64,000 bases of DNA, taken from assembly GCF_011075055.1 (NCBI RefSeq), contig NC_058146.1, positions 17,530,579 through 17,594,578 on the forward strand, given 5' to 3'. Position numbers and translations under genes: made by a program. The notes beneath the pieces are model-generated. The model made no database searches and was not told where the DNA came from. It worked only from the letters and a program-made list of their open reading frames with translations. Position 1 is the first letter of the stretch, and each line of letters starts with the position of its first letter. Positions 23,540 to 36,903 of the stretch are shown one piece after another. The DNA comes from Mangifera indica. Its lineage: Eukaryota; Streptophyta; Magnoliopsida; Sapindales; Anacardiaceae.

Positions 23540-24725
23540 CAAATATAGTAATGAAAAAAACATTTAAAGATGAAAAAAAGAAAACAATCAAAAAAGAAAT
23601 GACAAAATTTAAAAAATAAGATTTCATTATCTTAAAATGGAACTGAAATTCGAATCTCTATGTTGAAATACCCTAGAATATTAACAATCAAAAAATTATT
23701 CAGAAATCTAAAAAAAATATAAGTTGATATATTCTAAAACTGTGAAAATAAAAAAAACAGAATTGAAATTTGAATTCTATATGTTAAAATTTCCTAGAAA
23801 GTCAATAATAAAAAAATCGTTCTAAAATCCTCAAAATACGAGTCGATATATCATAAAACGATGAAATTCAAAAAAACAAAACTGAAATTCGAATTCTAAA
23901 TATTGAAATACCCTACAAGGTCAATAATTAAAAAATTGATCAAAAATCTAGAAAATACGAGTCGATATATCCTAAAAGAGCATAAATCAAAAAAACAAAA
24001 CTGAAATTCGAATTCTACATGTTGAAATACCCTATAATGTTAACAATTAAAAAATCGTTCGAAAATCTAAAAAATATGAGTCGATATATCGTAAAATGGT
24101 AAAATTCGAAAAAACAAAAATAAAATTCGAATTCTATACATTAAAATACCCTGGAATGTTATCAATCGAAAAATCAATCCAAAATCTGAAAATACGGTCG
24201 ATATATCTTGAAAGGGTGAAAATCAAAAAAACAGAATTCAAATTCAAATTCTATACTTTGAAATACCCTAAAATGTCAATAATCAAAAAATCATTTGAAA
24301 ATCTTCAAAATATGAGTCAATAAATCTTAAAACTGTGAATTCGAAAAAACAAAACTGAAATTCGAATTCTAAATATTAAAATACCCTAGAATGTCAACAA
24401 TAAAAAAATTATTTGAAAATCTGGGGAATACGAGTTGATATATCATAAAATGGTAAAATTCGAAAAAAAGAAAATGAAATTAGAATTATATACGTTGAAA
24501 TGTCATAGAATGTGAACAATCGAAAAATAGTTAAAAAATCTGAAAAAAAGAGTTGATGTATCCTAAAACGGCGAAAATCGAAAAAACGGAATTAAAATTT
24601 GAACTCTAATGGTTAAGATATGTAAAAATGTCATCAATCAAAAAATCATTCAGAAATCTGAAAAATACGAGTCAATATATCATAAAATGGCGAAATTCGA
24701 AAAAACGAAATTGAAACCCTAGTAT
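23540..24725 (+). repeat. Second tandem array of MULE A, ~117 bp unit
   Basis: The marker GAGTCGATATATCCTAAAA and its variants recur near 23737, 23854, 23966, 24082, 24197, 24318, 24436, 24553 and 24672. Each unit also carries AACTGAAATTCGAATTCTA. The inverted counterpart is at 26400-27170. Confidence 0.9.
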
Positions 24726-25503
24726 ATGAAAAATATCAATTTACCCTCTGAGAAAATTTCTACTACAAACAGGTCCAATATTTATCTCTTGCCCCCTCAG
24801 CAATTTTCTAATCTTTTAGCCCCCCTGCAGTTTCAAAAAAGTACATTTTTCCCCTAACCCATGATATTCACGGTGTTAGCCTACTATCACTTGGCAAATT
24901 TTAGAAACACCCCCCGTGGACTAACCGCTCTCGTCGACTCCCTAATATTTTGAAAACGCAATTTAACCCCCTAACCCACAGTCAATCGCTCCTGACCGTA
25001 GGAGAATTCATCTTGACCGTGGGATACACTGTTTCCATAGTTGGACTGTCGATCTCTTTGAATGCAAATCAAATCTACATAGGCTATAATACAAAATCCC
25101 TCAAGAAATTTAACGAAAACAACCAAGAATCAAAACATTTTAAGCATTGTTTAAAATCAAAACTCTAAAATTTCAAACTACAAAATCTCAATAATATGAA
25201 CAATAACATGATTCAAACAAGATTAGGGAGGATATACTAACCTTTTTTGCCATTTTCGGTAGTCGAAAAACACGAAAATTGTCTGAAATCTCTTTGCCCA
25301 TGGGATGACTGTGGAGCGAAAATTTTCTTTTTATTTACACAGTGGAACCGTGGAAGAATAGCATGAGAAATAAGAAAATTTTCATTGTTTATATATACGG
25401 ATAGTTTGGTTATTTTACAAAAATAGGCCATTTTTGCTTAACCCTGATTGTTTTGGTAATTTCGCTTAAACCCTCTTAATTTTGGTCATTTAATATAATT
25501 TCC
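24726..25503. other. Inner terminal region of MULE A
   Basis: Non-coding. It resembles 25513-26340 read in reverse, including the pair CAGGTCCAATATTTATCTC / ATATTGGACCTATTTGAGA and a shared segment around TATATATACGGATAG. This gives the two elements matching inner ends. Confidence 0.65.
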
Positions 25504-25512
25504 AAAAAAAAA
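25504..25512. other. Nine-A junction between two MULEs (shared target duplication)
   Basis: Exactly nine A residues separate the right end of element A (ATAATTTCC) from the left end of element B (GGGAAATTAAATTAAA). MULEs usually make 9-bp duplications, and an A-run also precedes element A. After element B the flank is AAAAATAAT, 7 of 9 matching. Confidence 0.6.
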
Positions 25513-26399
25513 GGGAAATTAAATTAAACCCCTAACACTAAGGGGGTTTAAATGGAATTTCCCAAAAATATTATGATTAAGCAGAAATACCCTATTTTTG
25601 TGAAATGACGAACCTCCCCGTATATATAAATCAGGAATTTTACACAATTCCCCCAAATTTCCCATGGATTCACTGTTGAAATAAAAAAAAAAAAAACACA
25701 TCTTCTATGGATTTTCCACAGACGAAGAATTTTTGTCGACTTTTTGTGTTTTTTGACGAATGAAAATAGTAAATAAGGTTAGTATGTCATCTCTACTCTT
25801 GTTTGAATCAATTTATTGTTAAGATTATTTAGATTTGAGAGAGATTTTGAAGTTTGAATTATTAGGGTTTCGATTTTGAACCATGCATAAAATATTTTGA
25901 TTCTTGGTTGTTTGGTTAAAATTCTCGAGAGCTTTTGTGTAATAGAATGTATAAATTTGATTTGTGTTGAAATTTGAGACTGAAATAATGGTTTTTGGTC
26001 AGAAAATTGGATAGAAATGTTGACGATAGGATCCTTGGGAATAGTGGATCCCGCAGACCGAATGATATCTCCCACCGGCAAGAATAACTGCCTGTGGGAT
26101 GGGGGGAAATTTAGCTTTTTCAAAATATTAGGACCCGAGAGATGAAGGGAAAATCCACAGGGGTTTGTGTGATATTTTATAGAATACTATATGTTGGTTC
26201 GTGAAAATCGTGGGTTAAAGGGAACTTGACTTTTTTAAAACTGTAGGGTCAGTAAGAGATTAGAAAATTGATAAGGGGGCAAAGAAAAAATATTGGACCT
26301 ATTTGAGAATTGAAATTTTGTAAGGGGGTATATTGATATTTTTCACACCTAGGATTTTTCAATATGTAGTTTTCTAATTTCTTATATGTTTTTCCATTT

Positions 26400-27170
26400 T
26401 TACGGTTTTTCAATATGTAGTTTTCGAATTTGATATCCGTTTTTTGATTTTTTGTGCTTTTTAGGCCAACTTTACGATGTAATCACGATGTAGTTTTCAA
26501 AATTTAAATATGTTTTTTCAGATTTTTGAGCGACTTTTTGTTATTGATATTGTAGAGTATTTCAACATATAAAATTCGAATTTCTATTTTTTTTTTTGTT
26601 ATTTTAGGATATATCGACTCGTATTTTCTAGATTTCCAAATGATTTTTCTATGGTTAACATTCTAGGGTATTTCAATGTATAGAATTCGAATTTCAGTTT
26701 TGTTTTTCGGATTTTTGTCATTTCTGAAAAGTATCTACTCCTACTTTTCAAATTTTTGAGTGATTTTTTTATTATTGATATTATAAGATATTTTAACATA
26801 TAAAATTTGAATTTTTGGTCCTTTTTTTTTTCGATTCTTACCATTTTATAATATATTGATTCTTATTTTTTAAATTTTCGAGTGATTTTTTTATTGTTCA
26901 TATTCTAGAGTATTTCAACGTATAGAATTCGAATTTCAGTTCTATTTTACAGATTTTTGTCATTTTTGAAAAGTATCAATTCATACTTTTAAGATATTCG
27001 AGTAAATTTTTTATTGTTGACATTTTAAGGTATTTCAACATATAGAATTCAAATTTCTATTTTATTTTTTTGACTTTTTCCATTTTAGGATATGTAGACT
27101 AATATTTTTCAGATTTTCGAGTGATTTCTCTATTGTTGACATTATAGAGTATTTGAACATATAGAATTTA
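26400..27170 (-). repeat. Tandem array of MULE B, ~119 bp unit
   Basis: The marker GTATTTCAACATATAGAATTC and its variants recur near 26547, 26665, 26787, 26909, 27029 and 27149. It is the inverted equivalent of the array at 23540-24725. Confidence 0.88.
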
Positions 27171-27479
27171 ATAAGTTAATGTATGATGCTATAAGTCATC
27201 TTTTGAATATAGTTCAGGTTCAATGACATAATTTATTCATTTGTACAAGTTAAGCTTCATACACAAGTAAAACATACATTAATCAAATTAAAAAAAGTTA
27301 ATTCTAATAATTATAATAATAATGTTCATTCTAACAAATATGAAATGAAGAAAATATTCACAATAAATTTATTACATCACATATGAACACAATTACTTAT
27401 TTGAAACATTAATCAAAATACATTAATTACATATCATTTGAACAATAGTCATAAATCACATAATTAATAAAACTAAATT

Positions 27480-29650
27480 AAAGCTTGTCAAGATAGCAAT
27501 CTTTTACCTTTTTTAAATGACCCTGTGGGATGGAACTTCGAACTAGTGATCGACTTTTACATTGGGTTCGAACATGCCTTGGTTGCTTACAACGATTACA
27601 AAACTTAGGTGTAACATTTTCTCCTTGTGAAATATGTCAATTTCTGTTGAAAGGGTGACTTGATCGATGACGATCGAGAACAAGGGCCAGGATAACTTTT
27701 CCTTCTGGTGCATACAACCATTCTGATTGGTTTCTGAAAGGGTTGATAAGTTCTACATATATTGCATGGTAGAACTCAGTGCAGAGGAATGAATGAACCT
27801 ATGCATTGACATTTGTCACCTTCATGTGTCCTGTAACAACAACAACATTTTTGCACGGAATATGTGAAAACTGAAACTTTCTGTATATACAAAACATTTC
27901 ATTGAAGTTCACAATGCCCATATATCTACCAAAACCAACAACTTGAAACCGAAAAGGTGTAAATGGTCAAACTTTCAAATGTGCAAACTTTGACACATGA
28001 TGGTTGATCTTCTCCTCCATCCATAGGGTAACATAGTTGGGGCATTCATCTGCAATTTAGAAAAAACAACAACGTATATGTTAATAACCAACATAAAAGA
28101 AGAAATACATGCTCAAATAGATAATTATTAATAACTAGGTACATACTTGTATGGTTTCTCTTCTTGTAAAACCATCGTTGTAATGTGTCCTAAATGAACT
28201 CGGCAAGCATCGTGATAGGCGAACCCTGTGCATGTCTGGCAAAGACATTAAATGACTCTGCAATATCTGTTGTCATTATGTTGTACCGATACGTTAGAAA
28301 ATGTGCCTTACTCCATCGTTGAAATTCGACCTCACGTAAATAAGCTTCAGCTTGAGGATCATTGCATTAAGAGATCGCATCATATCCTCAAAATATGCTT
28401 CTGTATATGATTTTTCAGCTTTTCAATATGCACTCGCAACCTATAATGTAATAAATAATATGAGAACTTTATGATCAAAATTTATTAAATGTTAAACAGA
28501 AAAAAACTTTTATACATGTTTAAACACATTACCTTTGAGTTGAGTTTGTACTTTGTTTGCATGTTGCACAGAAGGTAATGGCAACAACACTCATAGTGGA
28601 CATTTGGAAAGACTTCAGTCATTGCAAAGTATATAACATGATATCGATCCGAGATTATCGCCAACTCAGTGACATCATGAATGCATTCTTTAACCTTCCT
28701 GAGAAACCAACACCATATGTCGTGATCTTCTCTTTTACCAACACCAAAACCAATGAGGTATATCCGGTTATTACCATCGAGACCCACCACAAGGAATAAA
28801 TGAACTAAATATCGGCCTTTAAGGAAAGCAGCATTAATGCAAATAACAAATCAAAGATATTGTCTAAATACACGGACGAAACATCTTAATGTCATGAAAA
28901 AAAAACTTAAATCAATGATTATCATCCGTTTCAATAGCAGTCACGGTTCTCAAATTAGTACGCTGTAAATTATAGCAATACTCTGGTAAAAGCATAAATG
29001 ATTCTTTCCGATGAGCCCCTCAGTGAATTTAAAGCTCAATTTCTTGCCCATCATGCATAAATGATTCAAGTGTTGTTTGTTATAAAAAATATTACCAAGC
29101 TTTACAACATTCCCTCTCAGATTGATCCTATACCACCTGATGATGTTGATGGCTGTGGAAAAAAATCAGAAAGCCAATTAAACGGATTAGAATAGTTATT
29201 GTCAAAAAATGGCACAAAATAATTTTCACTACCTGAAATAAGATCTTTAAACTGCAAACTATTTATACCTTCAATAACAGGTGACATATGTTCGAGCTTT
29301 ACCTCATCAGGAAGAATACCAGTTATATTGTTTCCTTCAAAGTCACCCCAATAGGGAACCTTATCTTCCAAATCATATTCTTTTTTCACTCCATTAATTT
29401 TTTTTTCTTTTTCTTGTCCTTCAATCGGGGTATATGTAACAAAAACAGAAATACATTCCTAGAAATATTAAGACATATCAATAAGAGCTTGGACATCTTC
29501 ATCATTTTGGATCTGTACAGGGCAATCAAGCTCAATTTTTCTTAGTTTCATAGATAGTTGAAAGTAGTTTTTGATTAGATCAAAACCACAATGCTCCTCT
29601 AAAAGTTGAATAAATCCCTCAAATATTTTTCCAAATGGAATTTTAATCAA
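27480..29650 (-). pseudogene. MULE transposase remnant (element B)
   Basis: Read on the minus strand, 29389-29117 matches the acidic N-terminal region of element A's copy (KKEYDLEDK, INSLQFKDLISGSENYF). At 28790-28485 is the transposase core (GLDGNNRIYLIGFGVGKRED, CWFLRKVKECIHDVTELAII). The C-terminal part at 28100-27480 has a degenerate SWIM-like stretch (FQFSHIPCKNVVVV) and a CCHC zinc knuckle CNRCKQPRHVRTQC. Stops and frame changes break it in several places. More of the protein survives here than in element A. Confidence 0.78.
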
Positions 29651-29829
29651 TTATTTATATCCTCCAATATATTTCATTGTGTTGTCATTACGTTGAATCC
29701 ATTCTCCTTAGAAATGAACTAACGCATAATCAGTTATTTTAATTATGAATCCTATAATGACAAATTTTTGGAAAAAATTAAATATTTAGAAGAAAAAATT
29801 CCACAATAACCATTCAATTGATATATGTG

Positions 29830-30850
29830 CCACCTGTAATTTACCAAAATGTCTCAACCTACTCATAACATATCATTTAAAACCGTCTTAGAATGTTTAA
29901 TATCAAAATACCTTCAAATTTTTTCAGCATTCCAATTAACCCTATATAATTATCTAACATTTCATATAATACCCTTACATATTATCTTGTATGAAAATGC
30001 ATCTATCTACTCATAACATATCATTTAAAACCAGTTTACAATGTTTAATATAAAAAAACCCTCATATTTTCTTAACATTTCTTTAACCCTCTATAATTAT
30101 CTAACATTTCATTTAACATCTTTATATGTTTTCTTATATCAAAACACATTTATCTACTCTTCACATTTAATTTAAAACATTTTTACAATGTTTAATATCA
30201 AAACACCCCCATATTTTTTTAACATTTCATTTACCTCCATAATCATGTGACATTTCATATAACTCCTTCACATGTTGTTTTATATGAAAATACATCTATC
30301 AACTCTTAACATTTCATTTAAAATCGTCTTACAATATTTAATATCAAAATACCTTCCATATTTTTTCAATATTTTATTTAACCCCCTATAATTATTTAAT
30401 ATATCATATAACACTCTCACATATTGTCTTATATGAAAATACATCTATATACTCATAACATATCATTTAAAACTGTTTTACAATATTTAATATAAAAAAA
30501 CCTCTCATATTTTTTTAAAAATTTAGTTAACCTCCTATTGCTATCTAACATTTTTTGTATCAAAATGTATCTATCTATTCATAACATTTCATTTAAAACG
30601 TTGTTACAATGTTTAATATCAAAATATCTCTCATATTTTTCTAACATTTCATTTACCCTCTATAATTATATAATATTACATTTAACACCCTTGTATGTTT
30701 TCTTGTTTCAAAATGCATCTATTTATTATTAACACGTTATTTAAATCCTTCGTATATTGTATAATATCAAAATAACCCATATTTTTCTAATATTTTATTT
30801 AACTCCTAAATTATTATCAAATATTTAAATGCTCCTTTTGCATGACATAT
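29830..30850 (-). repeat. Subterminal tandem array of MULE B, ~147 bp unit
   Basis: Variants of ACATCTATCTACTCATAACAT recur near 29852, 30000, 30149, 30293, 30441, 30568 and 30715. This is the reverse complement of the array at 18430-19740. Confidence 0.87.
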
Positions 30851-31220
30851 GAACTAAATTTAATAAATAAAATTAAATTTTGAGTTACAATTCGTATAAA
30901 TACATTTTTTTCATGAATTAATTTTTCTTGATTTAAATTTAGAAATACGAATTTTTTCTTTTCAAACGAATCTATAATAATTAACATTAAGTAAAAATAA
31001 GAGTAGAAGTAAGTATTTGAGTGATATAAGAAGTGTATATAATGAGAATAAGAGTGAGAGAATTTATATAAATATAATGAAGGGTAGTTTTAGTATTTTA
31101 AAAATTATTTAAGACATTTTTACGTAAAAATAGGAAAATAGACATTTTTACTTAAGAATAAAGAAAATAAATATTTTTCCTTAATAAAAGGGTATAATGG
31201 GTATTTAATTTAATTTCCCC

Positions 31221-31613
31221 AAAAATAATCTCGTTTTGAACACAAAGACAAATTTTCATTTCTTACGAAATTAAATAAGGGGGCACTTGGATAAATTATC
31301 ATCTACCACGTGTCGAACGAAGAGAGAGGTATAACAGAGATTGTGTACAACCATGGTTCACCTTGTGAAGAACATGAAGTTGGCCAACATGAGTCAGCAC
31401 TCACCAACTTTTGTGTTGAGTGGATTTGGTGACACGTTGACTCACTACCATTTTAATATTAAATTATAATTATTCCCAATAAAATTTAAATATTATTATT
31501 AGTTTTCCTAATATGTGACATAATTTTCAACTTAAATTTCATGTTATGTTACAAATATAAAGATTTTGTATTTATGTAGCTTCGCGTGCCATAAGAAATT
31601 GTCCCTCTAGCAG
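31221..31613. other. Spacer between MULE B and gypsy element
   Basis: About 390 bp of AT-rich DNA without a recognisable gene. A CACGTG G-box core occurs at about 31308, with no gene nearby to assign it to. Confidence 0.5.
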
Positions 31614-31618
31614 TGCCC

Positions 31619-33577
31619 TGTAACATCCCTCCCTAGAAGTACTACCCACCGAAGGAGGAATGTTACGAATTAATATTCGTAGCGTCTATTTTTTTTTTCT
31701 TTTTAAAAATACTTTAAAATAAACGCATCATTAAAAGTGTTTAGGAAGTATTCCAAGAAAACTAAAAATCTAGAAGCGAACAAAAGATGTATATACTCAT
31801 ATGAAGACTCATCTGAAAGTATCTGAAAATAGGGAGTAATCATATGTAACTGTACCATAATCTCAAAAGTCAAAAGTCTATAAGATCATGCTACTGTATG
31901 CATGTAATAAAAACCAGAGATAACTTGCTCCAGCTGGATCTACCTACGCTGACCTGACCCTGCCTCGCAGCTACCTCGATCACCTGTACCTGTAGTCAGG
32001 AAAGAAAAGGGAGTGAGTGATAAGAACACTCAGTAAGGGGAAAAATTAAGTAAACTATCCTTTTTTCCTGTTCAAACTCACTTTTGGGACTCAACCCCAC
32101 ATCCTAACCTCTATAAGAGATTGTGAGGGTAATTTAGTTCACTCTTTACTATTTGGGTTATATTTTGTCCCATCTGGTTTCTATTTAATACTTTCTGGAA
32201 GCTAACTATAGGGATTTGGCACTTTTTTTTTTTTAAGCTCAAGCTCTTTTTCTTTCACTACACTATTTCTGACTCTGAATTAAGCTCTACTGCGAGCATG
32301 CTCTACTGCGAGCGGACCCTACTGGGGGTCTATGTCCTACTATGGACGTGTCCTACTACGGACGTGCCCTACTGCGGGCGGTGTAGTGTAAAGTGCCCCC
32401 TCATAGTTTATAGCATACATACGGGTCTTATATTTTACTAAATTTGCTTCCATTTAATTTTATTCATAACTCACCAGACATTACTCTTGGGACAACCCCT
32501 AAATCTTAAGTCCCAAATTCTTTTTCTTATTTTTCTTTCTTTTTCTTTCCTTCTTTTCTTTCCTTTCCTTTCCTTTCTTTCCTTTCTTCTTCCTTTTCTT
32601 TCTTTCTTTCTTTCTTTCTTCCTTTCTTGCCCAGAATTGCGAAACACTGTTCACAGAACAGTCATTTAACAGGGCAACCTTCTTTTTCATACAATTTAAC
32701 ATCCCAAACGGTTTCTAATTCATACAAGCTATATATCGTTGAAAAGAGGATTCAAAGATCTTTCCAACGACCTATAATAGCACTCATAATTCATTCAATC
32801 AGGCAGTCAAAACAGCAGATAAAGTCAGTGGCAAAAACTGCCTCCCCTGTTTTTCTTTAGTAAAACAGTCCTTTCGGTTTATACAATCTTTAACAGTCCA
32901 AATGATCTCTAATTCATACAAGCTATATATCATTGGAAAGAGGATTCAAAGAGCTTTCCAACAAGATATAATAGCACTCATAATTCATTCAATAAGGCAG
33001 CCAAAACATGGGACGAACTCAGTGGCAAAAACTGTAAATATTCTGTAACTTTCTGCCATGAACAAAATCACATACATAGACATCCCAAATGGCAAAACAA
33101 CATTCTTCAACATCAAAATCAACATATATAATATAGATCTAAGGAACCAAAACCCTAAAACATATCACATATCAAGGAGGAAACCCCTTACCTTGCTTTA
33201 AGCCAAATCTTTGAAAGTTGGCTTCCTCCTCTTTGTTTTGCTTCCTTTATCACCAAAATCACTTTAAATCAATACCAAAACATTCTAACATATTCACATA
33301 ACATGCATATAAACATAGATAAAAGAAGAAGGAAGGAGATCTTTGGTTACCAAAGCTTCCAAGTGCTTCCTTTTCTTTTCTTTTCTTTTCTTATCTTCCA
33401 ACTCCCTCAAATCCTTCCTTTTTCTTCAAGAAAGCAAAGGAAAATCATGAAAAATGGTGGCTGCTGGAGTTTCTTACGGGAGAAGATGTAAAATGATGGA
33501 AAAGTCTTCTCTTTCTCTTTATATCTAAAGCTTTATCTCTTTCTCTTTTTCTCTTTTCCCTTTTTGCCCTTTTTTGC

Positions 33578-33617
<40 letters not shown>

Positions 33618-33708
33618 CACCCCTACATATATATATTTAAAATAAGAAAAATCTCAAAACATGGTCAAAAGACATAATTACCCCTGGAATATACCTGAGG
33701 GTATTACA
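31619..33708 (-). repeat. 3' LTR of gypsy element (2090 bp)
   Basis: Bounded by TGTAACATCC and GGGTATTACA (plus strand). It contains long CTTT-rich tracts near 32520-32630, diverged internal repeats around TTCATACAAGCTATATATCG (32729 and 32915) and a (TA)16 run at 33581-33612. Confidence 0.96.
33581..33612. repeat. (TA)16 microsatellite in 3' LTR
   Basis: Pure TA run of 32 nt. The same site in the other LTR has 47 units. Confidence 0.95.
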
Positions 33709-33725
33709 ACTCTTCCCTCCTCACA
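33709..33725 (-). other. Polypurine tract of gypsy element
   Basis: Minus strand reads GAGGAGGGAAGAGT directly before the 3' LTR. This is where plus-strand DNA synthesis would be primed. Confidence 0.8.
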
Positions 33726-33849
33726 AAAATTCCGTCCTCGGAATTCACAAAAACAACTCTGGATACTTCTCCTTCATGGTTTGCTCCATTTCCCAGGTAG
33801 CCTCCTCTGTCTTCTGGTTTGTCCATAAGACTTTTACTAAAGGAATCTG

Positions 33850-36800
33850 TCAGTTCCTTAGTTGTTTAATTCTTCTGTCAAGTATCTGAATCGGTTTTTC
33901 TTCATAACTAAGGTCTTCTGATAACTTAATATCTTCTGTATTCACAACCTGGGAATGATCACCAAGACATTTTCTTAACGATGAGACATGAAATACATCA
34001 TGAATCCGGTCCATACTCGCTGGTAAGGCTAATCTGTAAGCCACTTTACCAACTCTATCAAGTATCTCATATGGACCAATAAATCTGGGAGCTAGCTTTC
34101 CCTTCTTTCCAAATCTCATCAAATGCTTGAATGGAACAACCTTTACAAATACAAATTCACCTACATTGAATTCCAAGTCTCGGCGTCGATGATCTGCATA
34201 GCTTTTCTGTCGATCTTGAGCCTGTTTTATTCTCTGCCTGATCAGTTGGACATCATCAATCATTTTCTGGGTCAATTCGGGCCCAAGGGATCGGGATAAC
34301 ACATCTCTCTCTCCTATCTCATCCCAGTGAAGAGGAGAACGACACCTCCTACCATATAATGCCTCATAAGGTGCCATCTGAATAGTTGTCTGGTAGCTAT
34401 TATTGTAAGCAAACTCCACCAAGGGCAACATTTCTACCCACGTGGCTTTATGATCTAGGCAACAAGCTCTCAACATGTCTTCCAAAATCTGATTAACCCT
34501 CTCCGTCTGACCATCTGTCTGAGGATGATAGGCTGTACTAAATGCCAAATTAGTACCCAAGGATCTTTGGAGACTCTTCCAGAAAGCTGATACAAATCTT
34601 GTATCACGATCAGATACTATGGTCCTGGGTACACCATGTAATCTAATAATCTCCCTAACATATAATCTCCCCAACTGATCTGTGGTAGTAGTATCTTTGA
34701 TGGACAGGAAATGAGCTGACTTGGTTAATCTATCAACAATCACCCAAATAGCATTACATCCATTCTGAGCTCTAGGGAGTCCACTAATGAAGTCCATGGA
34801 GATATGCTCCCATTTCCATTCTGGAATAGGTAGAGGCTGAAGTAACCCTGCAGGTCTCTGGTGTTCGGCCTTAATTTGCTGATAGGTGAGACATCTAGTA
34901 ACAAACTCACCTATATCCTTTTTCATGCCTGACCACCAAAAATGTCTTTTTAAATCTTGATACATCTTTACACCCCCAGGGTGGGCAGTGTAAAGAGAAC
35001 TATGAGCCTCTGTAAGAATTTTCTGTCTCAAATCAGTTATCTGGGGAATATATACTCGATCTCTGAATTTGAGAATTTTATTCGATACTTGAAAATCTGT
35101 CTCAAGACCCTCTTGAACCTTTTGAAGTTTCTGTTGACACCATTCATCTTGTGTCTGAGCCTCTCGAATCTCATCTAGGAGAGTGGGTTGAATCTCTAAC
35201 TTGGCGAGGGCCCCAATCACAAGCTCAATCTGCTCTCGGTCCATCTCTCTCTGAATTTCTCTCTGGACCGTCAATTGTGATATCATTACATTTCTACTGA
35301 GGGCATCTGCAACTACATTAGCCTTGCCTGGATGGTACTTAATATCACAGTCATAGTCTTTTACTAACTCGAGCCATCGCCTCTGTCTCATATTTAACTC
35401 CTTCTGAGTGAAGAAATATCTGAGACTCTTATGGTCAGTATAAATATTACATTTTACCCCATACAAATAGTGTCTCCAGATTTTTAAAGCAAAAACCACC
35501 GCTGCTAACTCCAAATCATGAGTGGGGTATCGAGTTTCAAATTCTTTCAATTGTCTTGAGGCATATGCTATCACCTTGCCTCGCTGCATCAACACTGCTC
35601 CTAAGCCACCGTGTGAGGCATCCGTGTATAAATCATACTCAACTCCCTCCTCTGGAAGTGCTAACACAGGAGCAGTAGTCAATCTTCTTTTCAATTCTTG
35701 GAAGCTTGTCTCACAGGCATCTGACCACTGAAATGGCATTGCTTTCTTCGTGAGGGTTGTAAGAGGTCTAGCTAATTTGGCAAATCCTTCCACAAACCTT
35801 CGATAATACCCTGCCAAACCTAGGAAACTACGAACCTCTTTGACTGTCTTTGGTCTCTGCCATTCAACTATTGCCTCAATCTTACTGGGATCCACTGATA
35901 TACCCTCTGCTGAAATCACATGCCCTAAAAAGGTAACTCTATCTAGCCAAAATTCACATTTCGAGAATTTGGCATACAGTTGTTTTTCTCTCAATCTCTG
36001 GAGGGTAAACCTCAAGTGTTGTTCATGCTCCTCTCGACTGCAAGAATATACTAAGATATCATCAATGAATACCACAATAAATTTATCCAGGCAGTCATAA
36101 AATACCCTATTCATCAAATCCATAAATACTGCAGGGGCATTTGTCAATCCGAATGGCATCACTACAAACTCAAAGTGGCCATACCTCGTTCGGAAAGTTG
36201 TCTTGGGTATATCCTTCTCTGTCACTCTCACTTGGTGATAACCAGATCTCAAATCTATCTTGGAGAAGACCACGGATCCCTTCAACTGATCAAATAAATC
36301 ATCAATCTTGGGTAACGGGTACTTGTTCTTAACTGTGGCCTTATTTAGCTCTCTGTAATCAATGCACATTCTCATAGACCCGTCTTTCTTTTTCACAAAT
36401 AGGATGGGAGCTCCCCAAGGAGAATGGCTCGGTCTGATAAAACCATGTTCTAATAACTCTTGAAGCTGCTTTTTCAATTCTTGTAACTCGGCAGGGGCCA
36501 TTCGATAGGGTGCTCTTGAAATAGGTGCTGTGCCAGGTGCCAACTCTATGCTAAACTCAATCTCTCTCTCAGGAGCTAATCCCGGTAGCTCACTTGGAAA
36601 CACATCTGGAAACTCACGTACCACTGGTGTTTCCTCAATAGTTGGGCTTGACTCAACCTTGCTCACTATATGAGCCAAATATCCTATACACCATTTTTTC
36701 AACATTTTACTAGCTTTTAACATACTGATCATTAAACTCCAGATATGACCCTCACCGAACTCGAATTGATCTTCAGAGTCTAGGTTAAATCTCACTTTCT

Positions 36801-36894
36801 TCTTTTTACAATCAATTTCAGCTCCGTATCTCCCCAAAAAGTTCATCCCTAAAATCATGTCAAAATCTGGCATTTCAAACACAATCAGGTCCAC
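33850..36894 (-). CDS. Gypsy Pol polyprotein (RT, RNase H, integrase)
   Basis: A 1014-aa open frame. It starts in the C-terminal part of protease ([19 protein letters not shown]), then has reverse transcriptase ([20 protein letters not shown]; catalytic FIDDILVYS), RNase H ([16 protein letters not shown]), an integrase zinc-finger region, the integrase core ([50 protein letters not shown]) and a [19 protein letters not shown] domain. A TGA at 33849-33847 cuts it before a chromodomain-like region. That region continues in the same frame to 33769, which supports a chromovirus of the Tekay type. The frame upstream joins gag across a single TGA. Confidence 0.93.
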   Translation of the reverse strand: MDLIVFEMPDFDMILGMNFLGRYGAEIDCKKKKVRFNLDSEDQFEFGEGHIWSLMISMLKASKMLKKWCIGYLAHIVSKVESSPTIEETPVVREFPDVFPSELPGLAPEREIEFSIELAPGTAPISRAPYRMAPAELQELKKQLQELLEHGFIRPSHSPWGAPILFVKKKDGSMRMCIDYRELNKATVKNKYPLPKIDDLFDQLKGSVVFSKIDLRSGYHQVRVTEKDIPKTTFRTRYGHFEFVVMPFGLTNAPAVFMDLMNRVFYDCLDKFIVVFIDDILVYSCSREEHEQHLRFTLQRLREKQLYAKFSKCEFWLDRVTFLGHVISAEGISVDPSKIEAIVEWQRPKTVKEVRSFLGLAGYYRRFVEGFAKLARPLTTLTKKAMPFQWSDACETSFQELKRRLTTAPVLALPEEGVEYDLYTDASHGGLGAVLMQRGKVIAYASRQLKEFETRYPTHDLELAAVVFALKIWRHYLYGVKCNIYTDHKSLRYFFTQKELNMRQRRWLELVKDYDCDIKYHPGKANVVADALSRNVMISQLTVQREIQREMDREQIELVIGALAKLEIQPTLLDEIREAQTQDEWCQQKLQKVQEGLETDFQVSNKILKFRDRVYIPQITDLRQKILTEAHSSLYTAHPGGVKMYQDLKRHFWWSGMKKDIGEFVTRCLTYQQIKAEHQRPAGLLQPLPIPEWKWEHISMDFISGLPRAQNGCNAIWVIVDRLTKSAHFLSIKDTTTTDQLGRLYVREIIRLHGVPRTIVSDRDTRFVSAFWKSLQRSLGTNLAFSTAYHPQTDGQTERVNQILEDMLRACCLDHKATWVEMLPLVEFAYNNSYQTTIQMAPYEALYGRRCRSPLHWDEIGERDVLSRSLGPELTQKMIDDVQLIRQRIKQAQDRQKSYADHRRRDLEFNVGEFVFVKVVPFKHLMRFGKKGKLAPRFIGPYEILDRVGKVAYRLALPASMDRIHDVFHVSSLRKCLGDHSQVVNTEDIKLSEDLSYEEKPIQILDRRIKQLRN

Positions 36895-36903
36895 TAGTAA
36901 CTG

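Larger units (their letters stand above)
18201..25503 (+). mobile_element. MULE DNA transposon A (decayed, 7.3 kb)
   Basis: The left end GGGAAATTATTGATTTTGGCC and the inverted right end (read inward GGAAATTATATTAAATGACC) are similar. Both flanks are A-runs: 13 A before 18201 and exactly nine A at 25504-25512, consistent with a 9-bp MULE target duplication. In order it holds a ~148-bp tandem array, a plus-strand transposase remnant, a minus-strand DUF1985-type remnant and a ~117-bp tandem array. A second element of the same family follows in the opposite orientation. Boundaries are my inference from the end motifs. A single giant inverted-repeat element is the alternative. Confidence 0.7.
25513..31220 (-). 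mobile_element. MULE DNA transposon B (decayed, 5.7 kb)
   Basis: It begins GGGAAATTAAATTAAACCCC and ends with the inverse (read inward GGGGAAATTAAATTAAATACCC), a good short terminal inverted repeat. Read on the minus strand it repeats the plan of element A: ~148-bp array, transposase, ~119-bp array, inner end. It lacks the DUF1985 segment but keeps the transposase C-terminus. The two elements are diverged copies of one family. Confidence 0.72.

Noticed and set aside
23540..24725. Centromere-type satellite
   Set aside because: Only about ten units of ~117 bp, confined to the MULE end and repeated inverted at 26400-27170.
31300..31430. Possible gene start around the CACGTG motif and ACCATGG
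   Set aside because: The frame is short, with no similarity; a G-box core alone does not define a promoter.
32499..32702. Lysine-rich frame in the LTR (also at 39338-39541)
   Set aside because: Translation of a CTTT-rich tract duplicated in both LTRs; not a gene.
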